A stretch of DNA of 64,000 bases from positions 3,144,001-3,208,000 of the forward strand of contig NZ_CP064689.1 in NCBI RefSeq assembly GCF_023100945.1, read 5' to 3'. Below are positions 54,956-63,036 of this stretch, piece after piece (within the stretch, counting starts at the first letter, position 1; the number at the start of each line of letters is the position of its first letter). This DNA comes from Bradyrhizobium sp. 200. Its GTDB lineage: Bacteria; Pseudomonadota; Alphaproteobacteria; Rhizobiales; Xanthobacteraceae. A program made the translations under genes and the position numbers. The notes below the pieces were generated by a model. That model saw only the letters and a list, made by a program, of their open reading frames with translations. It did not search any database and had not been told where the DNA came from.

Positions 54956-55800
54956 GGCGTGGCTCCCGATGCCGACGGCAACGACGCTTCGGCAAGCCAG
55001 GTCGACAGTTCGCGGCAGTAGGCGGCGAACCGGGCGCTGTCGCGGAAATCCTGGCTGCGTGGTTGCGGTTCATCGATGGTCATGGTGCGGAAGATGCGGC
55101 CGGGGTTCGCGGCGAGCACCACGATCCGCGTCGACAGGAACACGGCTTCATAGATCGAGTGGGTGACAAACACCGTGGTCAGCTTGCGTTCCCACCACAA
55201 TTTGATCAGATCGTCATCGAGCTTGTTGCGGGTGAATTCATCGAGCGCGCCGAATGGCTCGTCCATCAACAGCAGGTTCGGCTCGGTGGCGAGCGCGCGT
55301 GCGATTGACACCCGCATCTTCATGCCGCCGGAGAGCTGGCGCGGGTAATGCCGCGCGAAGGCCGAGAGGCCGACCCGGGCGATGGCGTCGCTGACCCGCG
55401 GATCGGCTTTGCCGCGCGGCACGTCCGCGAGGTCGAGCGGCAGCCGCACATTGGTATCGACCCGCGCCCAGGGCATCAGGGTCGGCTCCTGGAATACGAA
55501 GGCGAGGCCGCGGCCGTCCTGGCCGACCTGTCCGAAATCGCCGCGCCACCACAAAATGCGACCGTCCGACGGCTGGATCAGATTGGCGATCAGCTTGAGC
55601 AGCGTGCTTTTGCCGCAGCCGGACGGGCCGATCAACGTGAGGAATTCACCCTCGGCGATCGTGAGGTCGATCGGTGACAGGGCGCGGGTGCCGTTGGTGA
55701 AGACCTTTTCTGCGGACAGCACCTCGACCGCTGGCGGACGATCGGCTGCGCGTCGCGTGGTGTGCGCATCCAGGGGGGCACTGGGCAGGGGAGCATTCAT
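54952..55800 (-). CDS. ABC transporter ATP-binding protein (SsuB/TauB-type)
   Basis: 282 aa from the ATG at 55800 (MNAPLPSAPLDAHTT). Walker A GPSGCGKSTLLKLIANL (after LTLIGPSG), signature LSGGMKMRVSIARALATEPN and Walker B LLLMDEPFGALDE; the D-loop precedes an H-loop VTHSIYEAVFLS. Energises the importer encoded with it. A longer start at 55920 exists but has no support. Confidence 0.92.
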   Translation of the reverse strand: MNAPLPSAPLDAHTTRRAADRPPAVEVLSAEKVFTNGTRALSPIDLTIAEGEFLTLIGPSGCGKSTLLKLIANLIQPSDGRILWWRGDFGQVGQDGRGLAFVFQEPTLMPWARVDTNVRLPLDLADVPRGKADPRVSDAIARVGLSAFARHYPRQLSGGMKMRVSIARALATEPNLLLMDEPFGALDEFTRNKLDDDLIKLWWERKLTTVFVTHSIYEAVFLSTRIVVLAANPGRIFRTMTIDEPQPRSQDFRDSARFAAYCRELSTWLAEASLPSASGATP

Positions 55801-55865
55801 GACAGACTTCTTTGCGGGGTAATCATCACGGGACCGTTGCAAGTTTCGCGCCTGCGCGACGTGCG

Positions 55866-56852
55866 CTAGAATCCGATCTTCAGATCCTTGACAAAGCGGT
55901 CGGTGAACGCCTTTTGCCATTCGGTTTTTGGATCCAGCAGGTTGGCGGCGACCAGGAAGTCATAGGTTTGCTCCCATCGCGCCGCCGTCATGATGCCGAT
56001 TCCGCCGGTGGCGGCATCGCCGCCGTCGAGTGCTTTGGTCTGCTTCAGCTTGTCGATCGCGAATGCGATCTGGGCGTCGGTCATTTTCGGGTTGTCGACC
56101 TTGATCAGCGCGTTGGCCGGTTCCGGGTTCTCGAGGTAGTCACGCCAGCCTTCGAGCGATGCCTTGACGAAGCGCGCCACCACATCGGGTTTCTCTGCGA
56201 GCATCTTCTCAGTGGTCACGATCGTCGAGCCGTAGGGTGGATAGCCACCGTCGGCGAACAGGAAGAATTTTGCCTTCACGCCCTGCTGCTGGGCCTGGAA
56301 CGGTTCGGACGAGAGATAGGACTGCTGCGACACCGTGGGGTCGGCAAAGAACGGTTGCAGGTTGAACGTATAAGGGCGGATCTGATCGTCGGTGTAGCCG
56401 TATTTGGCACGCAGCCACGGCCAGAACGTCGTCCGCGACGAGCCCGAGATCAGGATTGGCTTGCCTTTCAAGGCGAGGAGATCTGCCACGTCGTCATGGG
56501 CCATGATGCCTTGCAGATCGAACTGGAACGATGACGCCACTGTCACCAGCGGCAGTCCCTTTTCGCGGCCCTTCAGCACCTGGATGTCGTAGCCCATCAG
56601 AAAGTCGGTCTCGCCGGCCAGCAGGAGCTGCGATCCGTTCACCTGCGGTCCACCCATCTTGATGGTGACGTCGAGCCCGGCCTTCTCGTAAAGCCCGGTC
56701 GCCTTGGCCTGGTAGAAGCCGCCATGCTCGGCCTGGGCGAACCAGCTTGTCAGAAAGGTCACCTTGTCAGCGGCGGTCGACGGGGCGACGAAGGCAAGGC
56801 AGGCCGCGGTGACGAGCAGGGCGCGGGATACGATGGTCATGACGGCGTTCAT
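55866..56852 (-). CDS. ABC substrate-binding protein (NMT1/THI5-like)
   Basis: 328 aa from the ATG at 56852 (MNAVMTIVSRALLVTAACLA), which has GAGG five bases upstream. Signal peptide of about 29 residues (…VAPSTAA). NMT1-type features: VTFLTSWFAQAEHGGFYQAK, ATGLYEKAGLDVTIKMGGPQ, VNGSQLLLAGETDFLMGYDI. The family binds thiamine precursors, pyrimidines, nitrate and riboflavin-like rings. It heads the five-gene minus operon and lies 127 bases from the shared LysR palindrome. Confidence 0.9.
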   Translation of the reverse strand: MNAVMTIVSRALLVTAACLAFVAPSTAADKVTFLTSWFAQAEHGGFYQAKATGLYEKAGLDVTIKMGGPQVNGSQLLLAGETDFLMGYDIQVLKGREKGLPLVTVASSFQFDLQGIMAHDDVADLLALKGKPILISGSSRTTFWPWLRAKYGYTDDQIRPYTFNLQPFFADPTVSQQSYLSSEPFQAQQQGVKAKFFLFADGGYPPYGSTIVTTEKMLAEKPDVVARFVKASLEGWRDYLENPEPANALIKVDNPKMTDAQIAFAIDKLKQTKALDGGDAATGGIGIMTAARWEQTYDFLVAANLLDPKTEWQKAFTDRFVKDLKIGF

Positions 56853-56978
56853 GGCAACCTCGTGCGATCTCGATCGGATGGAATTCCGATGGGGCGGAAT
56901 CCCGGTGGCAAGCATTCCCGGCACTGCAAAAGATGCACGTGCCGTCTGTCATCCGGAAGCATTTTGATTCGAGGCATA

Positions 56979-56997
56979 CGTTGCCTTTTAGGCAACG
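56979..56997. promoter_or_regulatory. LysR-type operator palindrome, site 1
   Basis: CGTTGCCTTTTAGGCAACG: perfect 8-bp arms around TTT; the inner 17 bases recur exactly at 61526-61542. It lies between the divergent SBP (127 bases away) and creatininase-family (121 bases away) genes. Confidence 0.8.
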
Positions 56998-57117
56998 CAT
57001 AAAAAGCCCGGCGGCGCCTCGGCACGCACCATTGTCAACGGCTCCGCGATGTCATAGTCGGACATCGTGGTCGTACGCGCCGCAACGGCGCGGTGCGGCG
57101 TGAAAGGGAATCGGAAC

Positions 57118-57888
57118 ATGGACAAGCCGCGCTGCCGGGTCTGGTGGGACGAATATGCCTCGCGTGAATTCGAAGGCCTCGATCCGGCGAGCACCATCGC
57201 CATCCTGCCGATCGCCGCCATCGAGCAGCACGGGCCGCATCTGCCGGTCGGCGTCGACGCGGCGATCAACCGTGGCATGCTCGAGACGCTGATCGATCGT
57301 CTGCCCGATGATCTCGACATCCGGATCCTGCCGGTCCAGCAGGTCGGAAAATCCAACGAGCATCTGCGGATGCGCGGTACCCTGACCTTGCCGGCGGCGA
57401 CGCTGATCGAGGCCTGGACAGAGCTAGGATTGTCGGTCGCGCGCGCCGGCGTGCGGAAACTCGTGATCGTCAACTCGCACGGCGGAAACGACGAGGTGAT
57501 GGGCATCGTCGCGCGCGAACTGCGGGTGCGAGCCGACATGCTGGTGGTCAAGTCTGCCTGGTCGCGGCTCGGCAAGCCGGCCGGCCTCTACAGCGATCGC
57601 GAGCTGAAGTTCGGCATTCACGGCGGTGACTTCGAGACTTCGCTGATGCTGCATTTCCGCCCGGAGCTGGTCGACATGGCGCGCGCGCAGGACTTCCGGT
57701 CCGTTGCCGAGGACGACGAAGCGGCCTTCGACCATCTCAGACCGACCGGGTTCATTGCCTATGCCTGGATCGCCGGCGACCTCAATCCCGACGGCGCGGT
57801 TGGCGAAGCGCACAAGGCCACCGCCGACAAGGGCCGTCTCACCGCCGAGCACCCTCGGGGCAATTCATCAAGCTGCTGTACGACGTGA
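57118..57888 (+). CDS. Creatininase-family amidohydrolase, C-terminus frameshifted
   Basis: Start ATG at 57118 (MDKPRCRVWWDEYASREF). Creatininase motifs: LPIAAIEQHGPHLPVGVDAA (metal Glu/His/Asp), VIVNSHGGNDEVM and HGGDFETSLMLHFRPELVDM. Cyclic amide hydrolases and decarboxylating enzymes share this fold. The last ~12 residues (HPRGNSSSCCTT) look wrong: the family-like end QFIKLLYDVKAAKLPR is in another frame, with stop at 57909-57911, and one base appears missing near 57850. The intact gene would end directly next to the convergent hydrolase stop at 57912. Alone on the plus strand of the divergent promoter. Confidence 0.82.
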   Translation: MDKPRCRVWWDEYASREFEGLDPASTIAILPIAAIEQHGPHLPVGVDAAINRGMLETLIDRLPDDLDIRILPVQQVGKSNEHLRMRGTLTLPAATLIEAWTELGLSVARAGVRKLVIVNSHGGNDEVMGIVARELRVRADMLVVKSAWSRLGKPAGLYSDRELKFGIHGGDFETSLMLHFRPELVDMARAQDFRSVAEDDEAAFDHLRPTGFIAYAWIAGDLNPDGAVGEAHKATADKGRLTAEHPRGNSSSCCTT

Positions 57889-57911
57889 AGGCGGCGAAGC
57901 TGCCGCGCTGA

Positions 57912-58757
57912 TCAGCCGCGCTCGAATAGCTGCCGGATCAGGGTTGTGATCCGTCCGGTCGGCGAGCCCAGCGCGAGCATGACCGAGAAGTGGTCGGCGC
58001 CGGGAATTTCCTCATAGCTCACCGGTAATCCGTTGACGGCGCGGTGCGCGGCCATGTCGGCGGTTTGCTGGCGCAGCATCGGCAGTTCGGCCGCGCCGAC
58101 CACCAGCGCCAGCGGCGCCGAAGGACCTCCTGGGTGCATCAGCGGCGAATTGCGCCGCGACGTCGCTTCGTCGAGCTGGAGCTTGACGTTGAGAAAGCTG
58201 TGGCGGATCGGTTCGAGATCGAAGATGCCGCTGATCGCAATGCCCGCCTTCACGCGCGGATGCGACAGCGCCATCGCTGCCAGATGTCCACCTGCCGACC
58301 AGCCGGACACGACAATGCGGTGATGGTCGCCGCCGAGCGCGGGCAGCTGGTCCACCAGGGCGTCGAGTGCCCGATGGATCTCGGCGACGATCTCGTCCAT
58401 GGTCGCCTCCGGCGCCAGGGTGTAGCCGATCAGCGCGACATTGATGCCGTGCGCCATGGGTCCCTCGGCGAACCAGGTGACGGTTTCCTTCGAGCGCATC
58501 TGCCAGTAGCCGCCGTGGATCAGCACCAGCGTCGGGCCGCCGTCGGCGGCTTTGAGGAAATCGGTCCGATTACGGTCGCGTGGGCCGTATCTCAAGTCGA
58601 GATGCGCGGAATGCTTGTCCCGCATGGCGGCGGAGCGCTCTTCCCAGCTCGCGACAAGCTCGGCGCTACCCGCGACGGCGGCGCTGTTGTTGAGCCCGAG
58701 GTCGCGCTGCTCCTGGCTCATCGACCGCCAGTTCGTCTTGCCGAATACCGTCGCCAT
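57912..58757 (-). CDS. Alpha/beta hydrolase (formamidase/esterase-like)
   Basis: 281 aa. Oxyanion-hole motif LVLIHGGYWQMR, nucleophile elbow VVSGWSAGGHLAAM (Ser), acid near LALVVGAAELPML and His in PGADHFSVMLALG. The HGGYW form is typical of N-formylkynurenine-formamidase-like and related hydrolases. It is the last gene of a tight four-gene minus operon (12 bases after the FAD oxidase). Confidence 0.86.
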   Translation of the reverse strand: MATVFGKTNWRSMSQEQRDLGLNNSAAVAGSAELVASWEERSAAMRDKHSAHLDLRYGPRDRNRTDFLKAADGGPTLVLIHGGYWQMRSKETVTWFAEGPMAHGINVALIGYTLAPEATMDEIVAEIHRALDALVDQLPALGGDHHRIVVSGWSAGGHLAAMALSHPRVKAGIAISGIFDLEPIRHSFLNVKLQLDEATSRRNSPLMHPGGPSAPLALVVGAAELPMLRQQTADMAAHRAVNGLPVSYEEIPGADHFSVMLALGSPTGRITTLIRQLFERG

Positions 58758-58769
58758 CGGATTTCCCCG

Positions 58770-60155
58770 TCAGCGCTCCGCCACGAAGCTGCGCATCTTG
58801 CCCGGATTGAGCAGGCCGTAGGGGTCGACTTCGTGCTTGAATCCAAGCTGATCGACGTCGACGCGCTTGTAGCGGCTGCCATCCTCGACGGTGTACACGT
58901 GCGGATTGGCGATAAAGACCTCGTGCGCCTCGTGCAGGCGGATGATCTCGTTCAGCCGCTCCGCGTCGCTGTACCGCACCACCGGCAGTCCGCTGCAGGT
59001 CAACTGGCCGTTGAAGCGGATGAACTCGAGGTGCTGCAGCACCTCGCCCGGGAACATCGCGCGCATCTCCTCAACCTTCTGCAGGAGCCGGTCATGAGGG
59101 TACAGGCATTGCAGATAGGTCACGGTGCGGTCGTTCTTGAGCACCTGCAGGGTGGTATGATTCCAGGTGTATTCGTACAGCGGCACCTTGCCGGGGCCTT
59201 CGTCGGTCGGCGTCTCCAGGGTGATGGTGCCGCGATCGCCGAGCAGATTCCTGAAGTTTTGCAGCGAGCCCTCGGCAATCATCGCGATCAGGATACTCTT
59301 GTCCTCGGGACAACAGGATTTCAGCGCACCAAAATACGACGGCAGCGGCCATGTGATAGGCGACAGCAGCTTCTTGACGATGCCGTCGGAAAGCGCGGCC
59401 TCCCGGCCGAATTCGACCGCGGCCAGGAAATCGTCGAAAGCGACGACCACATCGATCCATGGCTGTGCCGGCGCCAGCGGCATTTCGAGCGCGGTTATGA
59501 TGCCCGTGGTGCCGTAGGCACGGTTGATCTTCTGCGCCGCGTCGTCGCGCAGTTCGATGATGCGGGGCTCTGCCTCCATGGTGACGATGCGCGCGGCGAG
59601 GATGTTGCCGGGTTCGCGCAAGCCGCCATAGGTGATCGAGCCGACGCCGCCGGATCCGCCGGCGACGAAACCGCCGATGGTCGCGGTACGCTTGGTCGAG
59701 GGATGCATCCGCAGCTCGTAGCCGGAGGGCCGTGTAGCGGCGTCGATCGCATTCATTTTGGCGCCGGCGCCGACACGGATCTGTCCGGGTTTGATCCATT
59801 CGATCGTATCGAGCGCGGTGATATCGAGCAGTACGCCGCCTGCGAGCGGTACGGCCTGGCCATAATTGCCGGTGCCGCCGGCCCGCACGGTCAGTGGCAC
59901 ACGGTGACGTACGCAGGCCGCGGCGACGCGAACAATATCGGTCTCGTCGCGTGGCGCGACGATCAGATCGGCCGACTTGTCGTTGAGCTGATCGTTGAGG
60001 ACCGGGCTGTACCAGAAGAAATCGCGCGAGCGTCGGCGTACGATGGTGGGGTCGGTCACGACCGGGATATCGCCGAGATCGGCGAGCAGCGGTGCCAGTC
60101 TATCCGTCGATCGATGCCGGTTGGATGCGGCATTGAAGGGCGTGAGATCGTTCAT
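58770..60155 (-). CDS. FAD-binding oxidase (FAD-binding type 4, BBE-like)
   Basis: 461 aa. FAD-binding type-4 pattern: DLIVAPRDETDIVRVAAACV, PLTVRAGGTGNYGQAVPLAG, GQIRVGAGAKMNAIDAATRP and STKRTATIGGFVAGGSGGVG. Flavin oxidases of this form act on lactate/glycolate, alcohols, sugars or alkaloid rings. The C-terminal region ends RYKRVDVDQLGFKHEVDPYG and PGKMRSF, the usual end of this family. It overlaps nothing but sits 7 bases after the isochorismatase gene. Confidence 0.86.
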   Translation of the reverse strand: MNDLTPFNAASNRHRSTDRLAPLLADLGDIPVVTDPTIVRRRSRDFFWYSPVLNDQLNDKSADLIVAPRDETDIVRVAAACVRHRVPLTVRAGGTGNYGQAVPLAGGVLLDITALDTIEWIKPGQIRVGAGAKMNAIDAATRPSGYELRMHPSTKRTATIGGFVAGGSGGVGSITYGGLREPGNILAARIVTMEAEPRIIELRDDAAQKINRAYGTTGIITALEMPLAPAQPWIDVVVAFDDFLAAVEFGREAALSDGIVKKLLSPITWPLPSYFGALKSCCPEDKSILIAMIAEGSLQNFRNLLGDRGTITLETPTDEGPGKVPLYEYTWNHTTLQVLKNDRTVTYLQCLYPHDRLLQKVEEMRAMFPGEVLQHLEFIRFNGQLTCSGLPVVRYSDAERLNEIIRLHEAHEVFIANPHVYTVEDGSRYKRVDVDQLGFKHEVDPYGLLNPGKMRSFVAER

Positions 60156-60162
60156 GGCGCGC

Positions 60163-60978
60163 TTACCTCGGCAATCGCGGCCCGCGGCTGGCGAGGGCAG
60201 CGGTAAGGACGGGAGACTCCAGCACGAAGCCGAAGCACTGGTTTACATTATAGACGGTCGCAGCCATGCAGTAGTCCGGTGAGGTGGTGGCGGCGCAGTC
60301 GCGCAGCAGCATGCAGTCGTAGCCAAGGAAGTTGGCGTCCTGCAGCGTGCAGAGCACGCACTGGTCGGCATTGACTCCCGCGAACAAGAGCGTCGTGACA
60401 TTGAGGTTGCGCAGGATGCTATCGAGTTCGGTATCCTGGAAGCCTGACATGCGATACTTGGCGACATGGATGTCGGTGGGCTCGACGGTCAGCTCCTCGA
60501 CGATCGAGGCCGACCAACTGCCGCGTTCCAGTACCCGCGCACCGGAGCCCGGCAGTCGGTCGCCGAGGCCGACGCCCGTGCCGGACGGCTTGTAGACATG
60601 CAGAAGAGCCGGGCTGAGGTTGAGCCGATCGGGCCGGTTGCCCCAGTTGAGCCAGATCACCGGCACGTCGAGACCGCGCAGCACCGGCAACAGCCGTTGC
60701 AGCGGCACGATCGGCGCACGTGCCGGCGTCACGTCGACGCCGATGTGGGCGAGCCAGCCGTCCGGATGGCAGAAGTCGTTCTGCATGTCGATGACGATGA
60801 CGGCGGTGCGCGCGAGATCGAAGGTCACGAGCTTGGCGCCGGCATCGATCGTCACCGGCTGCGGCTCGACCGGCGGCCGCACAAGGTTTGCCTGGCTCGC
60901 CGAGACCGACCAGCGATTGCGCGCGCTGGCGCCGAGCGGCAGGAGATCGTCGACCGGTTGGAGGCGGATATTGCTCAT
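60163..60978 (-). CDS. Isochorismatase-family cysteine hydrolase
   Basis: 271 aa from the ATG at 60978 (MSNIRLQPVDDLLPLGA). Catalytic triad candidates: Asp in TAVIVIDMQNDFCHPDGW, Lys in IHVAKYRMSGFQDTELDSI and Cys in AGVNADQCVLCTLQDANFLG. Such enzymes hydrolyse N-carbamoyl, ureido or biuret-like amides as well as isochorismate, which suits an N-compound pathway. An N-terminal extension of ~50 residues before the core is longer than usual. Overlaps the cupin gene by 4 bases (ATGA). Confidence 0.86.
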   Translation of the reverse strand: MSNIRLQPVDDLLPLGASARNRWSVSASQANLVRPPVEPQPVTIDAGAKLVTFDLARTAVIVIDMQNDFCHPDGWLAHIGVDVTPARAPIVPLQRLLPVLRGLDVPVIWLNWGNRPDRLNLSPALLHVYKPSGTGVGLGDRLPGSGARVLERGSWSASIVEELTVEPTDIHVAKYRMSGFQDTELDSILRNLNVTTLLFAGVNADQCVLCTLQDANFLGYDCMLLRDCAATTSPDYCMAATVYNVNQCFGFVLESPVLTAALASRGPRLPR

Positions 60979-61412
60979 CGTTGATCCGCCAGGCTGCGCC
61001 CCTGCAGCACGGCGATGTCGTCGGGCTCGACCTCGACCGGTTCGCCGCCGCGGATCAATTCGGCAAAGCCTTCGTTTGGTGTCATCACCGTCAGGCAATA
61101 CAGCTTGCCGGCCCCGGTGTTCTCGATTACGTGCTCAGAGCCGGGATGCAGCAGCAGCGAGTCGCCCTTTCTGATCGGCAGTGTCTTGCCGTCGCAGCGC
61201 GCGATGCCTTCGCCGTGCAGCACATGGAAGAATTCGTGCGCGGCCGCATGTTCGTTGGGGGGCGTCGCGCCGCCCGGCCGGAAGATCTCGATGACGAAGA
61301 TATTGTCGATCCGGTCGCTCTCATGATCGAACAGCATCACGAAATAGTTGGTGTCCGTCGGCGAGATGCGGAAGGCCTTGGACTGAGCGAGGTTTTCGAC
61401 GCTGAACGCCAT
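60975..61412 (-). CDS. Cupin-domain protein
   Basis: 145 aa from the ATG at 61412 (MAFSVENLAQSKAFRISPTD). One cupin barrel with the metal motif NEHAAAHEFFHVLHGEGIAR (two His and Glu-like positions) and the second motif PIRKGDSLLLHPGSEHVIEN. Could be an isomerase, a ring-opening dioxygenase or a sensor. It is the first gene of the operon facing the LysR gene; the second palindrome is 113 bases upstream. Confidence 0.82.
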   Translation of the reverse strand: MAFSVENLAQSKAFRISPTDTNYFVMLFDHESDRIDNIFVIEIFRPGGATPPNEHAAAHEFFHVLHGEGIARCDGKTLPIRKGDSLLLHPGSEHVIENTGAGKLYCLTVMTPNEGFAELIRGGEPVEVEPDDIAVLQGRSLADQR

Positions 61413-61524
61413 GAAGAAGACTCCTGATTGCGGCCGGTTCGATGGTGCGGGCGTGCGCGTGACGAGCCATGATGGATTCAGCACGCCGGAAGGCTTGCAC
61501 AAAAGCGCTTTATTTCGCAAACAC

Positions 61525-61543
61525 TGTTGCCTTTTAGGCAACG
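61525..61543. promoter_or_regulatory. LysR-type operator palindrome, site 2
   Basis: TGTTGCCTTTTAGGCAACG; the inner 17 bases GTTGCCTTTTAGGCAAC (61526-61542) are identical to site 1. It lies 113 bases before the cupin start (minus) and 49 bases before the lysR start (plus). Confidence 0.8.
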
Positions 61544-61591
61544 TGACAGCATCGTCCTCAGCGAGACTTTTTTCCAAGCAGGAGCAAGGGG

Positions 61592-62494
61592 ATGCTGCAT
61601 AGCCGCCTGTTGACCTATGTGGACGAGGTGGCGCGCACCGGATCGATACGCAAGGCTGCAAGCCATCTTAACGTCGCGGCCTCCGCCATCAGTCGCCAGA
61701 TTCTTGCGCTTGAGACCGAACTCGGCACGCCCATTTTCCAGCGGCTGCCGCGCAAGCTGATCCTGACGGCGGCGGGTGAAGTGTTGGTCGGCCACATTCG
61801 CCAGACCCTGAAAGAATTGACCCGCGCCCAGGGCAAGATCGAGGAACTGAAGGGTTTGCGCCGGGGCGAGATCACGGTGGCGATGATGAGCGGTCTCGCC
61901 TCGAACCTTGTGCCCGGCACCGTCAAGCAGTTTCGTGCTTCCAATCCTCGCGTGCGGCTCTGCCTGACGCTGCTGACCACGGGCGAAGACATTCAGTCCG
62001 CGGTCGCCAGCGGCGAGGCCGACCTCGGCATCGGCTTCGATTTCACGCGCGGCAGTCATCTGAAGGTGCTGGCCCGCGCCGCCGGAAAGCTCGGCGCGGT
62101 GATGGCGCCGAGCCATCCGCTCGCCAAGCGCAACCAGATCCGGCTCGGCGACTGCGTCGACTATCCGCTGGTGATCGCCGACGGGTCGACCGTGATCCGG
62201 CCTTACCTCGATTCGGCATTTGCGAAAGCTTCGCTGGAACCGCTGCCGATCATCGAAACCAACGCCATTGAGATAATGCGCCACGCTGCCATTCTTGATA
62301 ATGGCATCACCTTTCTTACGCCGTTTGACATCGAGTTCGAGCGACGCGTCGGCCGCCTCGTCTATGTGCCGGTGCGCGAGTTGGCGCACGAGACGCAGAC
62401 GCTCATGCTGATCGGCCACGAGCGCGGGACGAGCGCGATCGCCAGCGTGCTCGCGGAGATGCTGAAGGCGATGATGCGTGAGGCCGCGGCGTGA
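61592..62494 (+). CDS. LysR-family regulator of the catabolic cluster
   Basis: 300 aa. HTH at about 5-60 (RLLTYVDEVARTGSIRKAAS; HLNVAASAISRQILALETEL), then the effector domain (GEITVAMMSGLASNLVPGTV; ADLGIGFDFTRGSHLKVLAR). It diverges from the cupin gene and has the palindrome in between; the same palindrome is also at the other divergent promoter, so this LysR is the best candidate regulator of the whole cluster. Confidence 0.9.
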   Translation: MLHSRLLTYVDEVARTGSIRKAASHLNVAASAISRQILALETELGTPIFQRLPRKLILTAAGEVLVGHIRQTLKELTRAQGKIEELKGLRRGEITVAMMSGLASNLVPGTVKQFRASNPRVRLCLTLLTTGEDIQSAVASGEADLGIGFDFTRGSHLKVLARAAGKLGAVMAPSHPLAKRNQIRLGDCVDYPLVIADGSTVIRPYLDSAFAKASLEPLPIIETNAIEIMRHAAILDNGITFLTPFDIEFERRVGRLVYVPVRELAHETQTLMLIGHERGTSAIASVLAEMLKAMMREAAA

Positions 62495-62737
62495 GCGACC
62501 GGGGCGTCACCCGCAGTCACTGGGCGGGCCGCAACCGATCGCGCCCAATGCGATAAGACCGGAACGGTCATCGTGGCAAACATTTCACGGATTACGCCGC
62601 GTTCGATCGATGATCTGCATGCTTTTCAACGGTGTCACGATGCCGCGGACTCCCGACTCGAATCCCCTGCAGTGGCGTGCGGGCTTTCCGGTCAGTCGAG
62701 CGCCCATCCAGTACGATTGCAGAGCCGCAATTTCCCC

Positions 62738-62825
62738 ATGATGGACTGGAGCGAGAGTTCAAGTTTTTCAATTGGTTAGAAGGCGGTGTGTGCACGATGT
62801 GTGCACCGGGAGATCAAAGAAAATC
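62738..62825. repeat. 88-bp direct repeat, copy B
   Basis: Matches copy A at 51166-51253 in 79 of 88 positions by eye, same orientation. Weak similarity seems to continue for about 20 bases past its end. Confidence 0.85.
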
Positions 62826-62923
62826 CAGCGACGACCGACGTCGGTAGGCCGAACTGCGGGCGGTGCGGTTCGCTGCGAGCGCGCTGGTGATTCTGGAGTG
62901 AGCGAAAATGGAACGCCTGCTTG

Positions 62924-62943
62924 TGGCGCAAAGCGGACATTCG
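62924..62943. repeat. Dispersed 20-bp repeat, copy 4
   Basis: TGGCGCAAAGCGGACATTCG; best agreement with the consensus of the family at 31122, 42246 and 51089. Its reverse complement translates as part of the …RMSALRHK… artefact typical of Bradyrhizobium intergenic repeats. Confidence 0.6.
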
Positions 62944-63036
62944 TGGATCATTGCGCTTCCGCATCGTTCCGCGGCATTATGCGTCCCTGATAGAGTTTTC
63001 GGGAACGACGCCCGCAGCGTATCCAGGGAGGACAAC

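Larger units (their letters stand above)
62495..63036. other. Gene-poor stretch with two repeat copies
   Basis: Holds copy B of the 88-bp repeat (62738-62825) and the 20-bp repeat (62924-62943). ORFs here (for example MANISRITPRSIDDLHAFQR from 62573) overlap in several frames and lack support. A GGGAGG ribosome site at 63026 belongs to msrA. Confidence 0.6.

Noticed and set aside
58044..60206. 720-codon plus-strand ORF
   Set aside because: Antisense to the alpha/beta hydrolase and FAD oxidase, which have catalytic motifs; its composition is typical of a mirror frame.
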